Assembly: GCF_042242105.1 (NCBI RefSeq)
Contig: NC_092027.1
Coordinates: 9,769,721-9,833,720 of the forward strand
DNA: 64,000 bases
Direction of reading: 5' to 3'
Source: Pempheris klunzingeri
Taxonomy: Eukaryota > Chordata > Actinopteri > Acropomatiformes > Pempheridae
In this document: positions 1 through 42,789 of the stretch, piece by piece
Position numbering within the stretch: the stretch's first letter is position 1
Layout of the letters: each line of letters starts with the position of its first letter
Notes under the pieces: generated by a model
Database searches by the model: none
Told to the model about the DNA's origin: nothing
What the model saw: the letters and a program-made list of their open reading frames with translations, nothing else
Program-made: the position numbers and the translations under genes

Positions 1-73
1 ATGTAGTTTTATACATTTATTGTGTGTCACATTACTGATTCTCATCCTGATGATGTTTGTTTTTGTCCTCTAG

Positions 74-24359
<24,286 letters not shown>

Positions 24360-25975
24360 TGTCTGTTGCTGCGGAGACGGAGAGCGATGTAGCTCCAAGC
24401 CAATCACAAAGAGGGCAGAACATTTCGATGGACGGATGAAAAAAAATAAACTGATGGACAGACATGTCTGACCGAAAAACAATCAGCTCCCTCTTCTCCT
24501 CCCGCAAACTTTCATCGGTTCCTTTTCTCTCCGGGCGACGGCGAAGTTTTTGGTCAATAATGTGCTGTTTTGTACTTTTGTTGCATTATTTGCTTTTGTA
24601 TCCAGAGAAGCGCTCCTCACCCCTACATCACGTATCCTCAAAGACGAGTTTTTATAAATCATCCATCACTGCTTTGTAATCAGACAGAGGTGTCAGCGGC
24701 GCCCTTGAAGAACCGCACAGATGTTTTGGTGAATGGACGCACCAAAGTTTGCCACACGAACACGACTAACACTCTCCGCATTTACAGGACACAACAACTG
24801 GAACTGAAGAGCCAGGACGAGGAGGAAAATGAAGATATGATAATGTTGTTTAAACGTGCTTTTATATCATTATTAATTATTATTATTATTGCTATGTTCA
24901 GCCTTGACTCTTACACGTCACTATGTCAGTTTTTCAGTCTTCCTGTTGAGCAAAAATAATGTCCTATTTTATCTTTTCCCCCCATCTTCTCTCTAGATCT
25001 CGTAATCTCAGGCATCAAGAGATGGCATGAAAAATGAAATATGAAAGCTGAAATTTTGAAGAACAAAGTAAATGTCACAGGCCACTTTTTAAGTTAACTT
25101 GCATAGTAAATATACAAAGAAGCTATATTTTTAACACGTTTCCGAGGCATGAATTGTTAGTGAATGAGGGGGAGGGATGAAGGGAGAGAAGGGTGGGGGG
25201 GTGAGTTACAATGGAGGTGCTAATTATACTGTACAAGTGAAGTGCAATTGACTGAAAAAGGAACATTTCACTCAAAAGGCTCCTATATTGGTTTACTCAG
25301 TCATTCAAGAACATTTTTAGCAGCAACTCGCCTGTGGTTTTTTTTTTTTTTTTCCAAAAAATGTAAAATTCACAGTGGTTACTTTAATCCTGCTTTGTAT
25401 ATTGAAGCCAAATAGTGTTGCATCAGTTATTTGTGGATTCCTTCTGTCCTGTTTGTCTTCAAATGTTCACTAAACAGTCTGCGAGTTACATCCTCTTTGT
25501 TAAATTTCCTTCAGTTTAGTCGATCCAACAATTGGATTTTCAGGGACATTTAACTAGTTAATGTTTTCATCTTTATTAGGGGATAGATCAACAGATCAAC
25601 AGCCGTTCTTAAATAAACTACAGCATGAGTTGGTGACCAAAATGTTCAACATTTCAGTTGCTCGTGTCCAGCATGATTCGCTCTGCATCTCTCCCCCACC
25701 GGTCGGTCCTCCTGCTCTCCTTCCCCGTCTTTCTACCTCCCTCCACTGGAGTTATTTATGCCTTTATTCCCTCTCTTCTCCTGCTCCGTCACCCCCACAT
25801 GTCTACTCCTCTCTCTTCCTCTGTTCCCATCCCTCCCTTCGCCCTCCTCTTCTCTCCCTCTCTGATTCTCTCTCCATTCCACTGCTCCCTCTCCCCTGAG
25901 GTGGGCAGTTTTCTCAGGAAGGAGTCACATGTACAGTTGCTAAACCAAGCAAATAAAACACTGTTATCATGAAGA
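24360..25975 (+). other. ptk2: ptk2 3' UTR with likely poly(A) signal
   Basis: About 1.6 kb follows the stop codon without a further coding exon. The best poly(A) signal is AATAAA at 25952-25957. Earlier A-rich sites near 24441 and 24950 could give shorter forms. A CT-rich patch lies at 25681-25900. The transcript end is inferred. Confidence 0.6.
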
Positions 25976-26539
25976 AGAAATGTAAGTCTGCTTCTTTAAG
26001 TGTGTCTGTCCCTGATTTTAGTATCTCTTCTTATGATATTCATTCTCTGCATGTGTGTGCATGTTAGACGGCGTCATTGAATAACTCTCCAGCATCTTAA
26101 TGTGTTGGAGAGGAGTCAAAGAATTTCTCTAAAACTGACCTATAACACTGTTTGTTAATGTTAAGCTTTGAATAACCAAATAGTTTAAATGAAGGACATA
26201 TTTAGATTTACTCCTTTGAGATACCAAAAATGTATTCATTCATACAGGCTAAAATACTATTGAACATTTTATGGAGAGCCAACAACTTCACAGGATAGTT
26301 TAGCATGGAAGTGGGGGAGGGGGGGCTCTTAATAACTTCTACAACTGTGCAAACTTGCTTGTAGTTCCACCATTGCTTGTACATATGTTAACCACTGAAT
26401 GTGTGAATCCACACAGTTGCGAATGGCGCTTAAAAATGTAAACAGGTTCATGTAGTGATGTTATTTAAAAAGTGTGAGGTGAAACTTGATTCATATTCTG
26501 TGTAGAGTTCACAGAGTGTCAACAGATGCAGAGTGGAGG

Positions 26540-27115
26540 AGACAGATAGTTACAGCGGTACAACCAGGAAGCTGACCAAGAAGGATGGAGCACATCAGTT
26601 CTTAAATCCCTCCACCGGCCTCCAGTGTGCCAAAGGAGAGATTTTATAATCCTGTTACTTGCTTACAAAGCAATAAATGGTCTTGGACCCAAATACATAA
26701 CTGACTTACTTTCTAAGGTCCGAGGCGTCCAGACCCCTCAGGTCATCTGCTGCAGGTCTGCTCAGTGTTCCCAGAGTCAGAACCAAGCAAAGTGAAGCAG
26801 CTTTTAGTTTCCCACCTCTGGAACAAGCTTCCTGAACACATAAGCTCTGCTAAAACTGTCAGCGCAGTTAAATCAGGCCTCAAACATGACTGTGAGCTAC
26901 ATGACTGTCTTTTAATCTGCAGCTATTTATCCACATGCTTTTATTGTGTTTTAATGCATCTTCTCTTAAGCTTTAACTATTTATTTTCGTGTGCTTTTAT
27001 TATCTTCTACATGCAATTTTAATGTTTTTCTTGCTTTTCTTGTCCCTGTAAAGCACTTTGAATTGTCTCGTGTCTGAATGGTGCTATATGAATAAATCCG
27101 ACTTGCTTTGCCTTT
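26540..27115 (+). mobile_element. L2/Maui-type LINE, 3' fragment
   Basis: The translation gives LINE C-terminal words with frame breaks (SLHRLPVCQRRDFIILLLAYK, then AINGLGPKYITDLLSKV) and, in another frame, the FPTSGTSFLN-type end. The 3' tail CTGTAAAGCACTTTGAATTG followed by GGTGCTATATGAATAAAT is the usual L2 end in fish. It is 5'-truncated, dead, and lies between ptk2 and the tRNA-Val gene. Confidence 0.75.
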
Positions 27116-27166
27116 TCTGCTCCCTCTTTAGAGTTTTACGGCCATTATTTTGAAAAAAGAAAAACG

Positions 27167-27239
27167 TGTTTCCGCCCGGTTTCGAACCGGGGACCTTTCG
27201 CGTGTGAGGCGAACGTGATAACCACTACACTACGGAAAC
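27167..27239 (-). tRNA. tRNA-Val (anticodon CAC)
   Basis: Minus-strand cloverleaf: acceptor GTTTCCG pairs with CGGAAAC, D arm with A box TAGTGTAGTGG, anticodon stem TTCGC/GCGAA with loop CTCACAC (anticodon CAC), T arm with B box GGTTCGAAACC, and discriminator A supplied at 27167. All stems pair, there is no intron and CCA is not encoded, as expected for a nuclear eukaryotic tRNA. A T-rich terminator would lie just below 27167 on the + map, where a short A-run (27152-27164) provides it. Confidence 0.96.
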
Positions 27240-27739
27240 CTGTACAGACTAGTGAAATAAGTAAGAATGAAAAAATACAGATATGTGCTGAGTATAATTA
27301 CTGTAAACTACTTAGAGGTGTCTTTTATTAGTCGCCATTACTTGTGTTTCACAGTGGCTCAATCCAGGCAGGCTAGAGGGACAAACCAGGGAGTCAAACA
27401 TTATCATCTCTCCCAAAGTCTCTTCATATCGTCTATATTCACTCAACAGCTTCAGTCACAACCAAAGAGCCATTAGTTTTCTTTACATATCAGCGAAACG
27501 TGAAATAGTGTTTAGACTCGCGGAAAACATTTCTACATCCGGATTTGATTTTCAGTCTCACTTAGATAGTTGTAGATGTTCCTGACCGTCGCAACGTCCG
27601 GTGAGTTTAACAAAGTCGTTTTAAATGGTAAACAAAACGATAGTTTGGGTGGCAGAAATGTGTTTTTTTAGCTTCACAAGACAGAATAATCAAGAACATG
27701 CCGTCATGTTTGTTCTTGTGCTGAAGCACAGTGGGCCAT

Positions 27740-27835
27740 TTAGCATTTCATGGACTTGGTTGGAGGAGGGGATCGAACCGTCAACCCAGAGATCAGTGGC
27801 CCTCCTGAGCCACAGACAACCTGTTCAGCTGTTTG
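27740..27835 (-). repeat. tRNA-like SINE head fragment
   Basis: The minus strand carries TCTGTGGCTCAGGAGGGCC (A-box-like) and GACGGTTCGATCCCC (B box) at the spacing of a tRNA-derived promoter. No cloverleaf acceptor pairing is left, so this is a SINE fragment and not a tRNA gene. Confidence 0.5.
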
Positions 27836-28274
27836 GACTGTGAGTAATAAATCACTAACCGGTACAACCACCAAGCACAAGGCTCAAAAAAGAAACCATA
27901 AGACACCACTGCTGATCTTATCTGTCCACTAAATACTAATGTCTGTGCTCCACCCTTCTTTTAACTGGACCTTCACTTGCACAGCGTTGGTAGTCTGCCA
28001 TCTTTACATTGTTGGAGTAGTTTCTGTTTATCAATGCCAGTCCACACCAGTTTGCTGCTGCACAAAGTTACTGAGGTCCATTTAAGGTCAGAGGTAAAGT
28101 GCTGCAATGTGTATAAAAAGTGTTTTAAATGTGTTTTACTACTATTAAGAGCTCATTTAGTGGAGCCGTGTTAAACACGTCATCGTAGCTGAAGGTGATG
28201 TTTGTATCGGTGCAGGAGATCAAAACACACAAAGAGTCATTTTTGTAATTTTATTGTGTTTTTACAAAAACATC

Positions 28275-30775
28275 TTAATCAAAGAGACCGAAGCCCATGT
28301 CGTCATCAGACTCCTCAGACTCTTCCTTCTTCTCCTCTTTCTTCTCCTCCTCCTTGGCTGTAGGGGTAAACCAGACAGGGTATGTTAAAATCAAAACATG
28401 CAGGTTGCTCAGAAAAGCCTTTATAAACTGGGAGATTTCTAACAATTAAAACACATGGCAAAAAAAACAACATGGCTTTTCACAGTGACCCAAAGATTGT
28501 AGTTCAGTTGGATTCCTTTATGGAAAAAGGAAAATCAATCACGTTTTCCATCCGTTTTGAGAAGAGTTGGATGCTGGAATCACTGAGCAAGACCTTAACC
28601 AGACTGCTGCTAAATGTCTATCAAATTATTAACTCAGGTCAGCCACATCATCTCCTGTCATCTGTTTTCTGATTTAACTGAGAGTCAAGCTCAGATGAGT
28701 CCAATCTTTAGAGGCACAAGACTATAATCATATTCACGTCACTGATGTTGCTGTGACACGGACTAACTGAACTATCAGGAGCATTTAAATGTTGGGCCTA
28801 AATAAACAGCTTTCCACCGTTGGTCTTGTTACCTGGGGCGTCACCAGCAGCAGCGGCAGCTCCAGTAGCGGCGCCTCCAACTGGAGCTCCACCTCCGGCT
28901 CCGACGTTGCAGATCAGGCTGCCGATGTCAACGCTGGTGAGAGCCTATGAAGGGACAACAGGGACGGGTCAAGAGTCGCCTCATTCACACGTCCAGGGAT
29001 TGTTCTGCTGAGTGATACACACTCCTAAAGGCACAGCACTACTGTACTTGTGTAGACAGAGGCCTTCTGTGATTAAAGTTTGTGCTCAATCAGCAAACCC
29101 TGGTTTTAAAATACTTCAGCCCAGCAAACTGTCAAATGATGGAGTCACTTTCGATGGAGACTCTGTCATTGTTATTCTTCTCAGAAGCGCATTAAAGCTT
29201 TAAATTGCCAACTTGACAATATGCCAACCAGGTGGAATCTAACTTTCAACTTAACAAATGCAGACTAAAAAAATAAATATGATAAACACTGTAAAATATA
29301 TAGTTAGGAGTTCTTTGCAGACAAATATCACAACTGTTTCTGTATTTTCCAACTGAACCTAAAACTAATGAGTTTTCGCTGATTTGTCCACAAAAACAAC
29401 CAACGGACCAGCTTCTCCCACTCAACAGGAATTTGTATGGGGCTGCAAAGTCACAGTTTGGGTTACTGCCGTTTCATAGTTGATAAATCCGTTCTGGACG
29501 TTTGAAAAATAAATTAAAAAATCCAGAGACTTTAGGAAATCTACCCCACCCTGCATCTACATCACCCTCATTAAATATCAGAGAGAATCTCAGCACATCA
29601 TGAGACAACAGCAGTTTATATATGATGTGTTAAAGTGTGAGTCTCACCTTGGCAAACAGACTTGGCCAGAAGGGCTCCACGGTGACTCCAGCTGCTTTGA
29701 TCAGAGCATTCAGCTTGTCCTCCTACAAACACAAACCACAGCAGCCATTACAAACTACTTCACCTGTATGAAGAATAAAACATACATTACATTCATAATG
29801 CAAACTTTTTAGTATACACGTAATATAATAGTTAGGAGTGAGCACAGTATTCATTACTGCCATTTTAAGATCCCATTTATGTCCTTTAATGTTTCACGAG
29901 ATTATTTTGATAATCATGTTAAACAAACCTAAGAAAAATTAGCTTTCTGATACCAGCTGCTCAGATGTCAAAGTTGCTGACATCACCATAGACTCCTACT
30001 TTATAGGAGTGTAATTATTCTTATATTTATTAGAAGCTCATCAGTAATAATGTAGATATTGTTTACAGCTGCCACTCTAACATCCGGGTTCTTACAGCAT
30101 CTCATGAACTTTGTCCTGATCATGCAGCTGTAGTTTGAGCATCATATGGACGATGTGCAGCATCCACGTGCACCAAACCCGCCAGGATGACGTTACGCCA
30201 CCAATTTCACGTTATGATGAATTAAACAACACAGCCACGCGCAACAAAGTAGTAAATCTGGCGCTCACTTCACCTGAATATCCCCTCTGAGAATAAAAGC
30301 ATGGCGGGTTGTTGGCTAGCTTAGCATTAGCTCATTAGCTGTCACTGAGTGGATGACTTGTTTAAACCTTCGGCTGTTAGTTTACATGTTTAAGACTCGT
30401 GGTGAGAGACAAGTAGAGCCACATGTAACTCACGAGCGTCACAACACAGACAGGCGCTGACCAGATAGAAACGTGGGTTTACATTAGCAGCCCGCATGCC
30501 GCCATTTTGCCCGGTAGAAGGATCGTTTAGATACCTCAACACCTAAACTTGTATTTTAACAGACTTATTACCATCACAGTCTGTCAGTAGAGTCCGTACA
30601 TTATCAGCTCTATTATTCAGGGCTTCCACCACCGGTTCTCTACTCCGGGGGGTCCAGTAAAGAGGTGTCTGCGGAGCTATGGGGGGGAAGCCGGGGCACT
30701 TACGGTGACGGTGACTTCATCGTCGTGGAGGATCAGAGCGGAGTAAATGCAGGCGAGCTCGGACACGGAGGCCAT
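28275..30775 (-). CDS. rplp1: 60S acidic ribosomal protein P1
   Basis: P1 forms heterodimers with P2 on the P0 stalk of the large ribosomal subunit and recruits translation factors. Coding exons on the minus strand are 30704-30775 (MASVSELACIYSALILHDDE...), 29648-29722 (EDKLNALIKAAGVTVEPFW...), 28833-28944 (ALTSVDIGSLICNVGAGGG..., then an Ala/Gly/Pro hinge) and 28275-28357 (acidic KEESEESDDDMGFGLFD and TAA). They give 114 residues, the usual size. The invariant C-terminal SDDDMGFGLFD, the target of EF2 and ribosome-inactivating proteins, is intact. The start is the ATG beginning MASVSE. A poly(A) signal AATAAA lies at 28250-28255. The gene faces ptk2 tail to tail and is on the same strand as clptm1l. 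Confidence 0.97.
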
Positions 30776-30894
30776 TTTAGATGATAGATCTTTTATTTGC
30801 GGCGTTGGATGCCTAAATTTGACGGTGCTAGTCGCCGGATTGAGGGCCTTAGCTTCGGGTGAAGAACCGAGCACCTTAGGCACGCTAACTTCCT

Positions 30895-30970
30895 GCAATG
30901 GAAAAGGGACGGAAGAGGGCGGGAGCTTGGAATATATACTCTACGTAAGGCTGCGTGCTCTGACGTCACC
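30895..30970 (-). promoter_or_regulatory. rplp1: rplp1 core promoter: CRE, TATA-like box, TOP-like start
   Basis: On the minus strand, a perfect CRE palindrome TGACGTCA (30961-30968) is followed by a TATATAT motif (about 30932-30938). A pyrimidine-rich stretch CTCTTCCGTCCCTTTTCC then begins about 25 nt further on. A C start inside a pyrimidine stretch is the 5' TOP signature of ribosomal protein mRNAs. The exact start site is inferred. Confidence 0.6.
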
Positions 30971-31039
30971 ACGCACACGAGGTGAAGAGAAACGTAGAGC
31001 ATATTAAGTAGGGCCCTTTTCAACGTGGAAATTAACATG

Positions 31040-31740
31040 AATTGATACCAGTAACATGAAGTATATTTTTTTTTAAATAGGTGTTCTGTTCTGTTTTATC
31101 TCTAAATAAATACAATAACATATACAGATGAAATAATGTATCTTTTATCTATATGTTAGTTTAAATAAACTTGAACATATGAGTTTTAAATTAATGACTA
31201 GTTCAAACCAAAACTATCTAACAGAATTTGAATTCGTAGTAAATGGTTCACTTTATCAAATCAGCATGCTGTTCGTTTAGTAAATTTTGGTCTCATTTAG
31301 AGTAAAATAGACAACAGGGTATGCTTTAGGGCAGGACTAAATTGTGACTAACCAATCAGAGGCAGTCTTTGTTGAACATCCTCAGGCCCTTCAGCAGCCC
31401 AATGGACCCAATAAAAACCTCCTCAACCCACCTCACTGTTCTCTAAGGTTTTTTCCTCATTAATACCAGCTCCTGGTATCACGAAGATGTCGAAGGCAAG
31501 AGCAAAGCATGCAGACTGTTCTCTTCTTCTAAAATGGCGTGTGCCAAAAGAGGCTGCAGTTGCCATTTCTGATATGATTAAAATGTTGTTTTTTTTTTAA
31601 CATTAAACTCTATAAATCTATTCTGGTAGGATCACCAAATACAAATATGAATTTAAAAATGAGCTGAATGTGAGGCCTTTCAAAACCAAATCTTTGAGTA
31701 ATATGTAGAGAAGAAAAAAAAAAATCCACTGCAAATAATA
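31040..31740. other. AT-rich spacer between rplp1 promoter and clptm1l 3' end
   Basis: No coding exon, RNA gene or clear repeat is seen here. It holds A/T runs and CCAAT motifs (around 31352 and 31399, the latter reading CCCAATGG) that might belong to an upstream element of rplp1. Confidence 0.5.
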
Positions 31741-31749
31741 TATTAGTCA

Positions 31750-33785
31750 GTCAATTTTATTCCATCTCAATCAAAAACACAAACATTACAATAAGTAAAA
31801 CCATTTCAAGGCAAATCTCTCCTCACTGCATTTACACAGGAACAGAAAACCTGCACTGGATGTTTGTACGCAGACCTAATATATCCTGATATCTGAACAT
31901 GTAGTAGACTGAGTTTTCCTATTCAAAAAACAAACAACATAACATTAAAACTATGCCAAAAAAACAAAACAAATTGTGACTGAAAAATCCAGATTTTGTA
32001 ATACTTTCTTTAAGTTTTAACGTGTTTTGTTTCCCCATAATGTCAGTGTCTGTTTAAAAAAAAACAACAACAGATGGACCATTTCTGGTGAACATACAAA
32101 GCTCACAAACGGTTTTAAAGAATCATTCTCACATTTGGCACTCAAATATTTTCTTGGCCCTGATATGTAAAAATACTTGAGTAGGTAAAACTACAAAACT
32201 AGAGTGTGTGGAAAGGACAGTATGTCTTTCAGTGGTATCCTCCTGTGTTAAAGTGTGATAAAAGTCAGTATCATGTGTGGACAGAGCAGGAGACGCAAGA
32301 CAGTTCGACTCAACAGAAAGCTGGAACTTTCAAGCTCAAGATTCTAGAATGTTCAGGCAGTCAGTCCCCATCTCCGTGGCAACAAATCAGAATCTTCTAT
32401 CTGCTTCTATTGCAGCTCAAGATTCTAGAACATTCACCAAAATTCCTCCCCTTCACCCTGGCAACAAATCAGAACCTTCTACATTCTATCACAGCCATCA
32501 TATGTACAACGGTGGAAAATACATTAGTAAAAATCTTAAAAGTTACAGTGATGTGTTTGAAATTTCTGACTATGCATTTTTGTTACTTTTGTGCCCTCCA
32601 GTCTTTTATAGGTAGACATATTCTCATTTTAAAACGGAGCATCTCATTCTGGAATAGCTTTGTCTACATGATAATTGGAGATACGAATTTTCAAATGTCT
32701 ACACGTTGATACTTTCTAAGAGGCAAACTGTTAAAAGCCTTTTTCAGTGAGCAATATTCAAACATCATTAGCAAAATTTGATAGAATTTCTAGAAAAGCA
32801 CTCACATTCTGCAGCAAGAATATTCACCTGTGCTAACAATACAGCCACCTGTTGTCCACGTCTCTGTACTGCCAACTATTGCCTAATGCAGCTTTCAAAT
32901 TTAAGCTGAGATCAATTTTCAACTCGTCAAGAGTGTCGAGTTCAACATCCAAGATATAGTTATGACTGGGAAATTATGCTTTTTCTGCTGTATTGGATCG
33001 GTGGTTATGGAATAATGCGGAATAATAAAATGGAAAATTGGTATATCTATATATCGGTTCCTCAAGCAGTCAGGCCAGTTCACTGGAACTTGTACACATA
33101 AAAATGTTACAATGAATCATAATAATCCCTTTTTGAAGATAAAATATTTACTGTGGTTCATCTTAAAATGGGAGTCCCACCCAGTGTAATAAATGTTTTT
33201 TTTTTTTTTTAAAGAGGACAGGATGGAGCTGTTCCAACTCACAAGGGATGTGACTAGTTTTGTGGATTGGCATCAAGTTTGAAAAAAAAAACAAACAAAC
33301 AAAGAAGAGCAGAAATTATGGCTGAGAAGTTTCGAAGTTGCCACCAATATCTCCCAATGAAGAGCCACTCCAGTCACCGGTGACTCATTCAAAAGCTGAG
33401 CAGTGTCTGACCTGTGGTAGACCGACAGTTGTGAGCAGTGCACCGGCAATTCACACTAATCACACTTTTTTTTTTTCAGGTTGTTGTGTCAGTTTTAAAA
33501 CTGTTACAGATTTATCTTTCTGATCCTCCGGTCAGGCCACACACTGCAAAACAAAACAAAAACCTCTCCAGGTCGTCGACCTTACAGCACTATAGGACGG
33601 GGTGAAAAAGTCAAAAAAACACAAGGAACTGATGCACCTGGCCCATGTATAACTAACTGACCAGAAAGAGAAAAATATTTTTCCAGGTGCCCCTGGACCG
33701 TTAAACCAGCTCAGTTGATACCAGCGAACCAGAGCCGAAACCCGTCGATACCAGTTCATGGAAGCCAACGTGCCATCTTTGCTCC
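31750..33785 (-). other. clptm1l: clptm1l 3' UTR
   Basis: About 2 kb follows the clptm1l stop codon. The likely poly(A) signal is AATAAA (TTTATT on +) at 31756-31761. It holds an 80-bp tandem duplication (32334-32493) and several A/T homopolymer runs. The 167-codon plus-strand frame at 32206-32709 runs through the duplication and looks incidental. Confidence 0.6.
32334..32493. repeat. 80-bp tandem duplication, two copies
   Basis: Copies begin with GCTCAAGATTCTAGAA at 32334 and 32414 and share GGCAACAAATCAGAA and CTTCTA words at the same spacing. They have diverged by substitutions, so the duplication is not recent. It lies inside the clptm1l 3' UTR. Confidence 0.8.
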
Positions 33786-39977
<6,192 letters not shown>

Positions 39978-40195
39978 GGTGCTTGTGTCGTCTTGTTACG
40001 TGATCTGCCTCGACTAGCTGAAGAGCAGGGCCATATGTCTGCAAATGAGGAGTCAACAGATGGATGGTGAGATTACAGTATGATGCTTGTCCTGCAGGGG
40101 GAATATTGAGGCCACGTTTACTGTGTGAAGAATGCTGCCTCTCCTCTTAACTCTGGCTAATTACCAGCTCGTCACCTGACAAATTAAATTGCACA

Positions 40196-40580
40196 ACGTG
40201 GCCAAAAGTATGCAGACACCTAAACATTGCACCCCTATGTGACCTGTGATCCCAAAACCATGGATATATGCTACTATAATTACCCTCAAACTTCCATGAA
40301 GGCTTTCTACAAGCTTTTGAAGCCTGGATGCAGGAATCTGTTCCCACTCAGCCACAAAACCATCAGAGGTTGAGCACTGATGCTGGGCTATAAGGCCTGA
40401 ATTGCAGTCAGTGCTATCAAAGTCAGTCAAAAGGCGACTGATGGGACTAATCCTCTTCCACTACAAATATTAGACCTCTTTATAGGCCTGGCTTAGTGCA
40501 TTAGGAGCATTAACATTTCAAAACAGCACATGGCCTTCCTCAAACTGAAATTATGCAGACGGGGTGTCCACATACAGTAC
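40196..40580. mobile_element. internally deleted Tc1/mariner-like element
   Basis: The left end GGCCAAAAGTATGCAGACACC and the right end GGGGTGTCCACATACAGTA are inverted copies of one another over about 14 bp. The interior contains TTTCTACAAGC, TTCCCACTCAGCCACAA and GATGCTGGGCTATAAGGCCT, words of fish Tc1-like transposons. At 385 bp it lacks the transposase. Terminal base limits are approximate. Confidence 0.7.
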
Positions 40581-41149
40581 CTGTAGCCAGGCAGTGTCTC
40601 CTGTTTTCAAAATGTTTGACAACATGATTTCATGCATAACACAAGTCTTTGTCAGGCCTTTCTATCAGTATAGGAAACAAGGTGGTCAAAAATGTTTACC
40701 AGAGCTTGCTCGTCCACTTTTGTGATGGTTATACTACAGCTTAAACGAAAGATATGTAACTTTAGATGATGGGAAATAAGAGTAACAGGCCTGACACTGA
40801 CATGACAACATTCACACTGATTCACACTGATTCACACTTCAGATTAACAGATATACTGTGAACACTGAGAGACTTGTCAGACAACAGATCTATTCATTTA
40901 CCTGTGACTACAGCACATAAACACCACTCATGTGGTGGTGGTGATTTATCACCGTTTGTTTCATTATAAGTAGGCTACAGGCAACCTGGAGCCCTTTAAC
41001 TTACTTAAACTCAGAAACACTTGCTGTCAAGTTATCCACATGTCTGCCTCTCCGTGGTTTTGTTAGTCACAATCTAAAGATCTGTTTTCTGATATTTCTT
41101 GTGATCCGCTACCTTCAACTCAGTGTGTTGCCAGATTTGATTGCTGTAT

Positions 41150-41520
41150 ACGTGTTTTTCTCTCACGCATTGTGGCACACAACAATAGTAGTAAATCAGA
41201 CGTTACCATTAAGCGTACCGAGGTTGAATCTGGCAGGCTGTCAGTGACAGGACTGTCTCAGCTGGATCACTGCTATCCGTCCAGTCACTTCACCGACCCC
41301 GCCAGACGCGACGACATCGTCTCCTCAAACCCGTGCACCGTTTTCAGCTGGAGACATCTGGTCTTTACTCTGCTGGCCTCTCCATTCGGGGGGAAAAAAA
41401 ACTGGTAGCAGAAAGCGTGAGGTGGATCTACATTTCCGCCATCCACTTCCTGGTTGATTTCTTGGACGAGATTTGGCGAGTGGTAACGCGAGACTTTACG
41501 CTATCGAGACGCGTCATGAT
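41150..41520 (-). promoter_or_regulatory. possible clptm1l promoter and 5' non-coding exon
   Basis: This is the most CpG-dense stretch in the area. On the minus strand it has GGAAGTGG and GGCGGAAATG (ETS-like) around 41430-41455, then 41210-41390 with a possible donor (ACCTCG|gtacgc) near 41218. An acceptor-like cttcag lies about 45 bases before the clptm1l ATG. If so, the 5' UTR holds three very short upstream reading frames (6, 10 and 10 codons). Inferred from composition and distance; no transcript evidence. Confidence 0.3.
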
Positions 41521-41957
41521 TTAGATCATCGACTGTGAGCAGCACCGTTATTTATCGGCAACAGCTTTTATAATGTATGAACATTAGTATTAGTATTACA
41601 TGGGGGTAATACGTCTTTTCAGCAAAGGTGTCTAACCTGTTTCCTGTTATATAATAAGCCTAATACGTGGAAATCATGACTATACACCTGCTTTACTAAT
41701 GGACATGCACTGCCAGCTGATTCTAGTTATAGGCTTAGCTGGCATATTTAATTATTTTCAGTACGAACAAAGCACTCAGCCTTTTGAAAATGCTTCAAGC
41801 ATCTTGCACAGTGTCCGTCCTATGGTGTGCAGTGCACTCTTTAACTGCTGCAATCAACTAATGCAACAAGTACAAGTGAGATTACATTTGGCAAAGTGTT
41901 TCTAGTGACACTGTATGAGTATCAGTGTCAAACAGGCTGCTTCTGTGTTTAAAAGGC

Positions 41958-42029
41958 TGCCGTGACCCGGATTCGAACCGGGGTTGCTGCGGCCACAACG
42001 CAGAGTACTAACCACTATACGATCACGGC
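41958..42029 (-). tRNA. tRNA-His (anticodon GTG)
   Basis: Minus-strand cloverleaf: acceptor GCCGTGA with TCACGGC, A box TAGTGGTTAGTAC, anticodon stem CTGCG/CGCAG with loop TTGTGGC (anticodon GTG), B box GGTTCGAATCC and discriminator A at 41958. All stems pair and there is no intron. The extra 5' G of mature tRNA-His is added after transcription and is not expected in DNA. Confidence 0.96.
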
Positions 42030-42590
42030 TGGCCACCTTCACTGGCAGCGCAAAGCAGACAGCCAGTGGGCAACTCAGTTTGTCTGAGGGGCAGGGTTGA
42101 TAAAACATAAAAAGAAATAATACCTGCATGCAGTATAGTAATAAAAGCACATTTGATTTTTTTAACCACTCATTTTCAAGGATGTAGGATACCCCAGAGG
42201 GCACTTTATCATATTTTATCGTCCATAGAGGCATGGAGTGCACTTTCGCAGTGTTATTTCTCTAACTTAGGGGCAGCTGGGAGGGATAACATATTCTTTC
42301 ATCACAGTTTTCATCCCTGATGCTTGAATCTCGCAAAGCTGAAGCTTTTGTTACCTTCATGCAGTGAACCTCTAATAAGTATTTTACACTCCACCACTGC
42401 CTGTATGTGATTACATTTGCTCTGTTCCTGCACCACAACAATAGCAAATGAATCGATACAGACTTGAACCTTTACTATATGTGTTACTTCATCACAAAAG
42501 GCATCAGAACTGTCTGCATCATTTACTAAAGCATCTCTCTCCTCATCCTGTTTGATTGCATCACTTCTATTTTTCTCCTTAAAACCAGCT

Positions 42591-42645
42591 GCCGTGACCC
42601 AGATTCAAACCGGGGTTGTTGTACTAACCACTATACGATCACGGC
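42591..42645 (-). pseudogene. tRNA-His pseudogene lacking the anticodon arm
   Basis: It copies the tRNA-His at 41958-42029 at both ends (acceptor stem, A box TAGTGGTTAGTAC, T arm) but is 16 nt shorter. The missing bases are almost exactly the anticodon stem and loop. The B box has GGTTTGAATC instead of GGTTCGAATC. Flanking TGGCCA is shared on one side, which supports local duplication. It cannot act as a tRNA. It might still be transcribed from its internal promoter. Confidence 0.88.
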
Positions 42646-42789
42646 TGGCCATGACAAGTGACCACTGACTTCAGCAATATAAACAAACTGTACAGAATTT
42701 AGCACAAAGACTAATAGAGACGTAGAATTAAATATAGAATTAATCATGTGATAATAACTGAACATCACATTGTTCTATATTAATATAAC

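Noticed and set aside
32206..32709. 167-codon plus-strand frame
   Set aside because: Lies antisense in the clptm1l 3' UTR and spans an 80-bp tandem duplication. No family match that I recognise.
41172..41524. Two overlapping plus-strand frames of 78 and 63 codons
   Set aside because: CpG-rich sequence better explained as a minus-strand promoter or 5' UTR of clptm1l; no protein motif.
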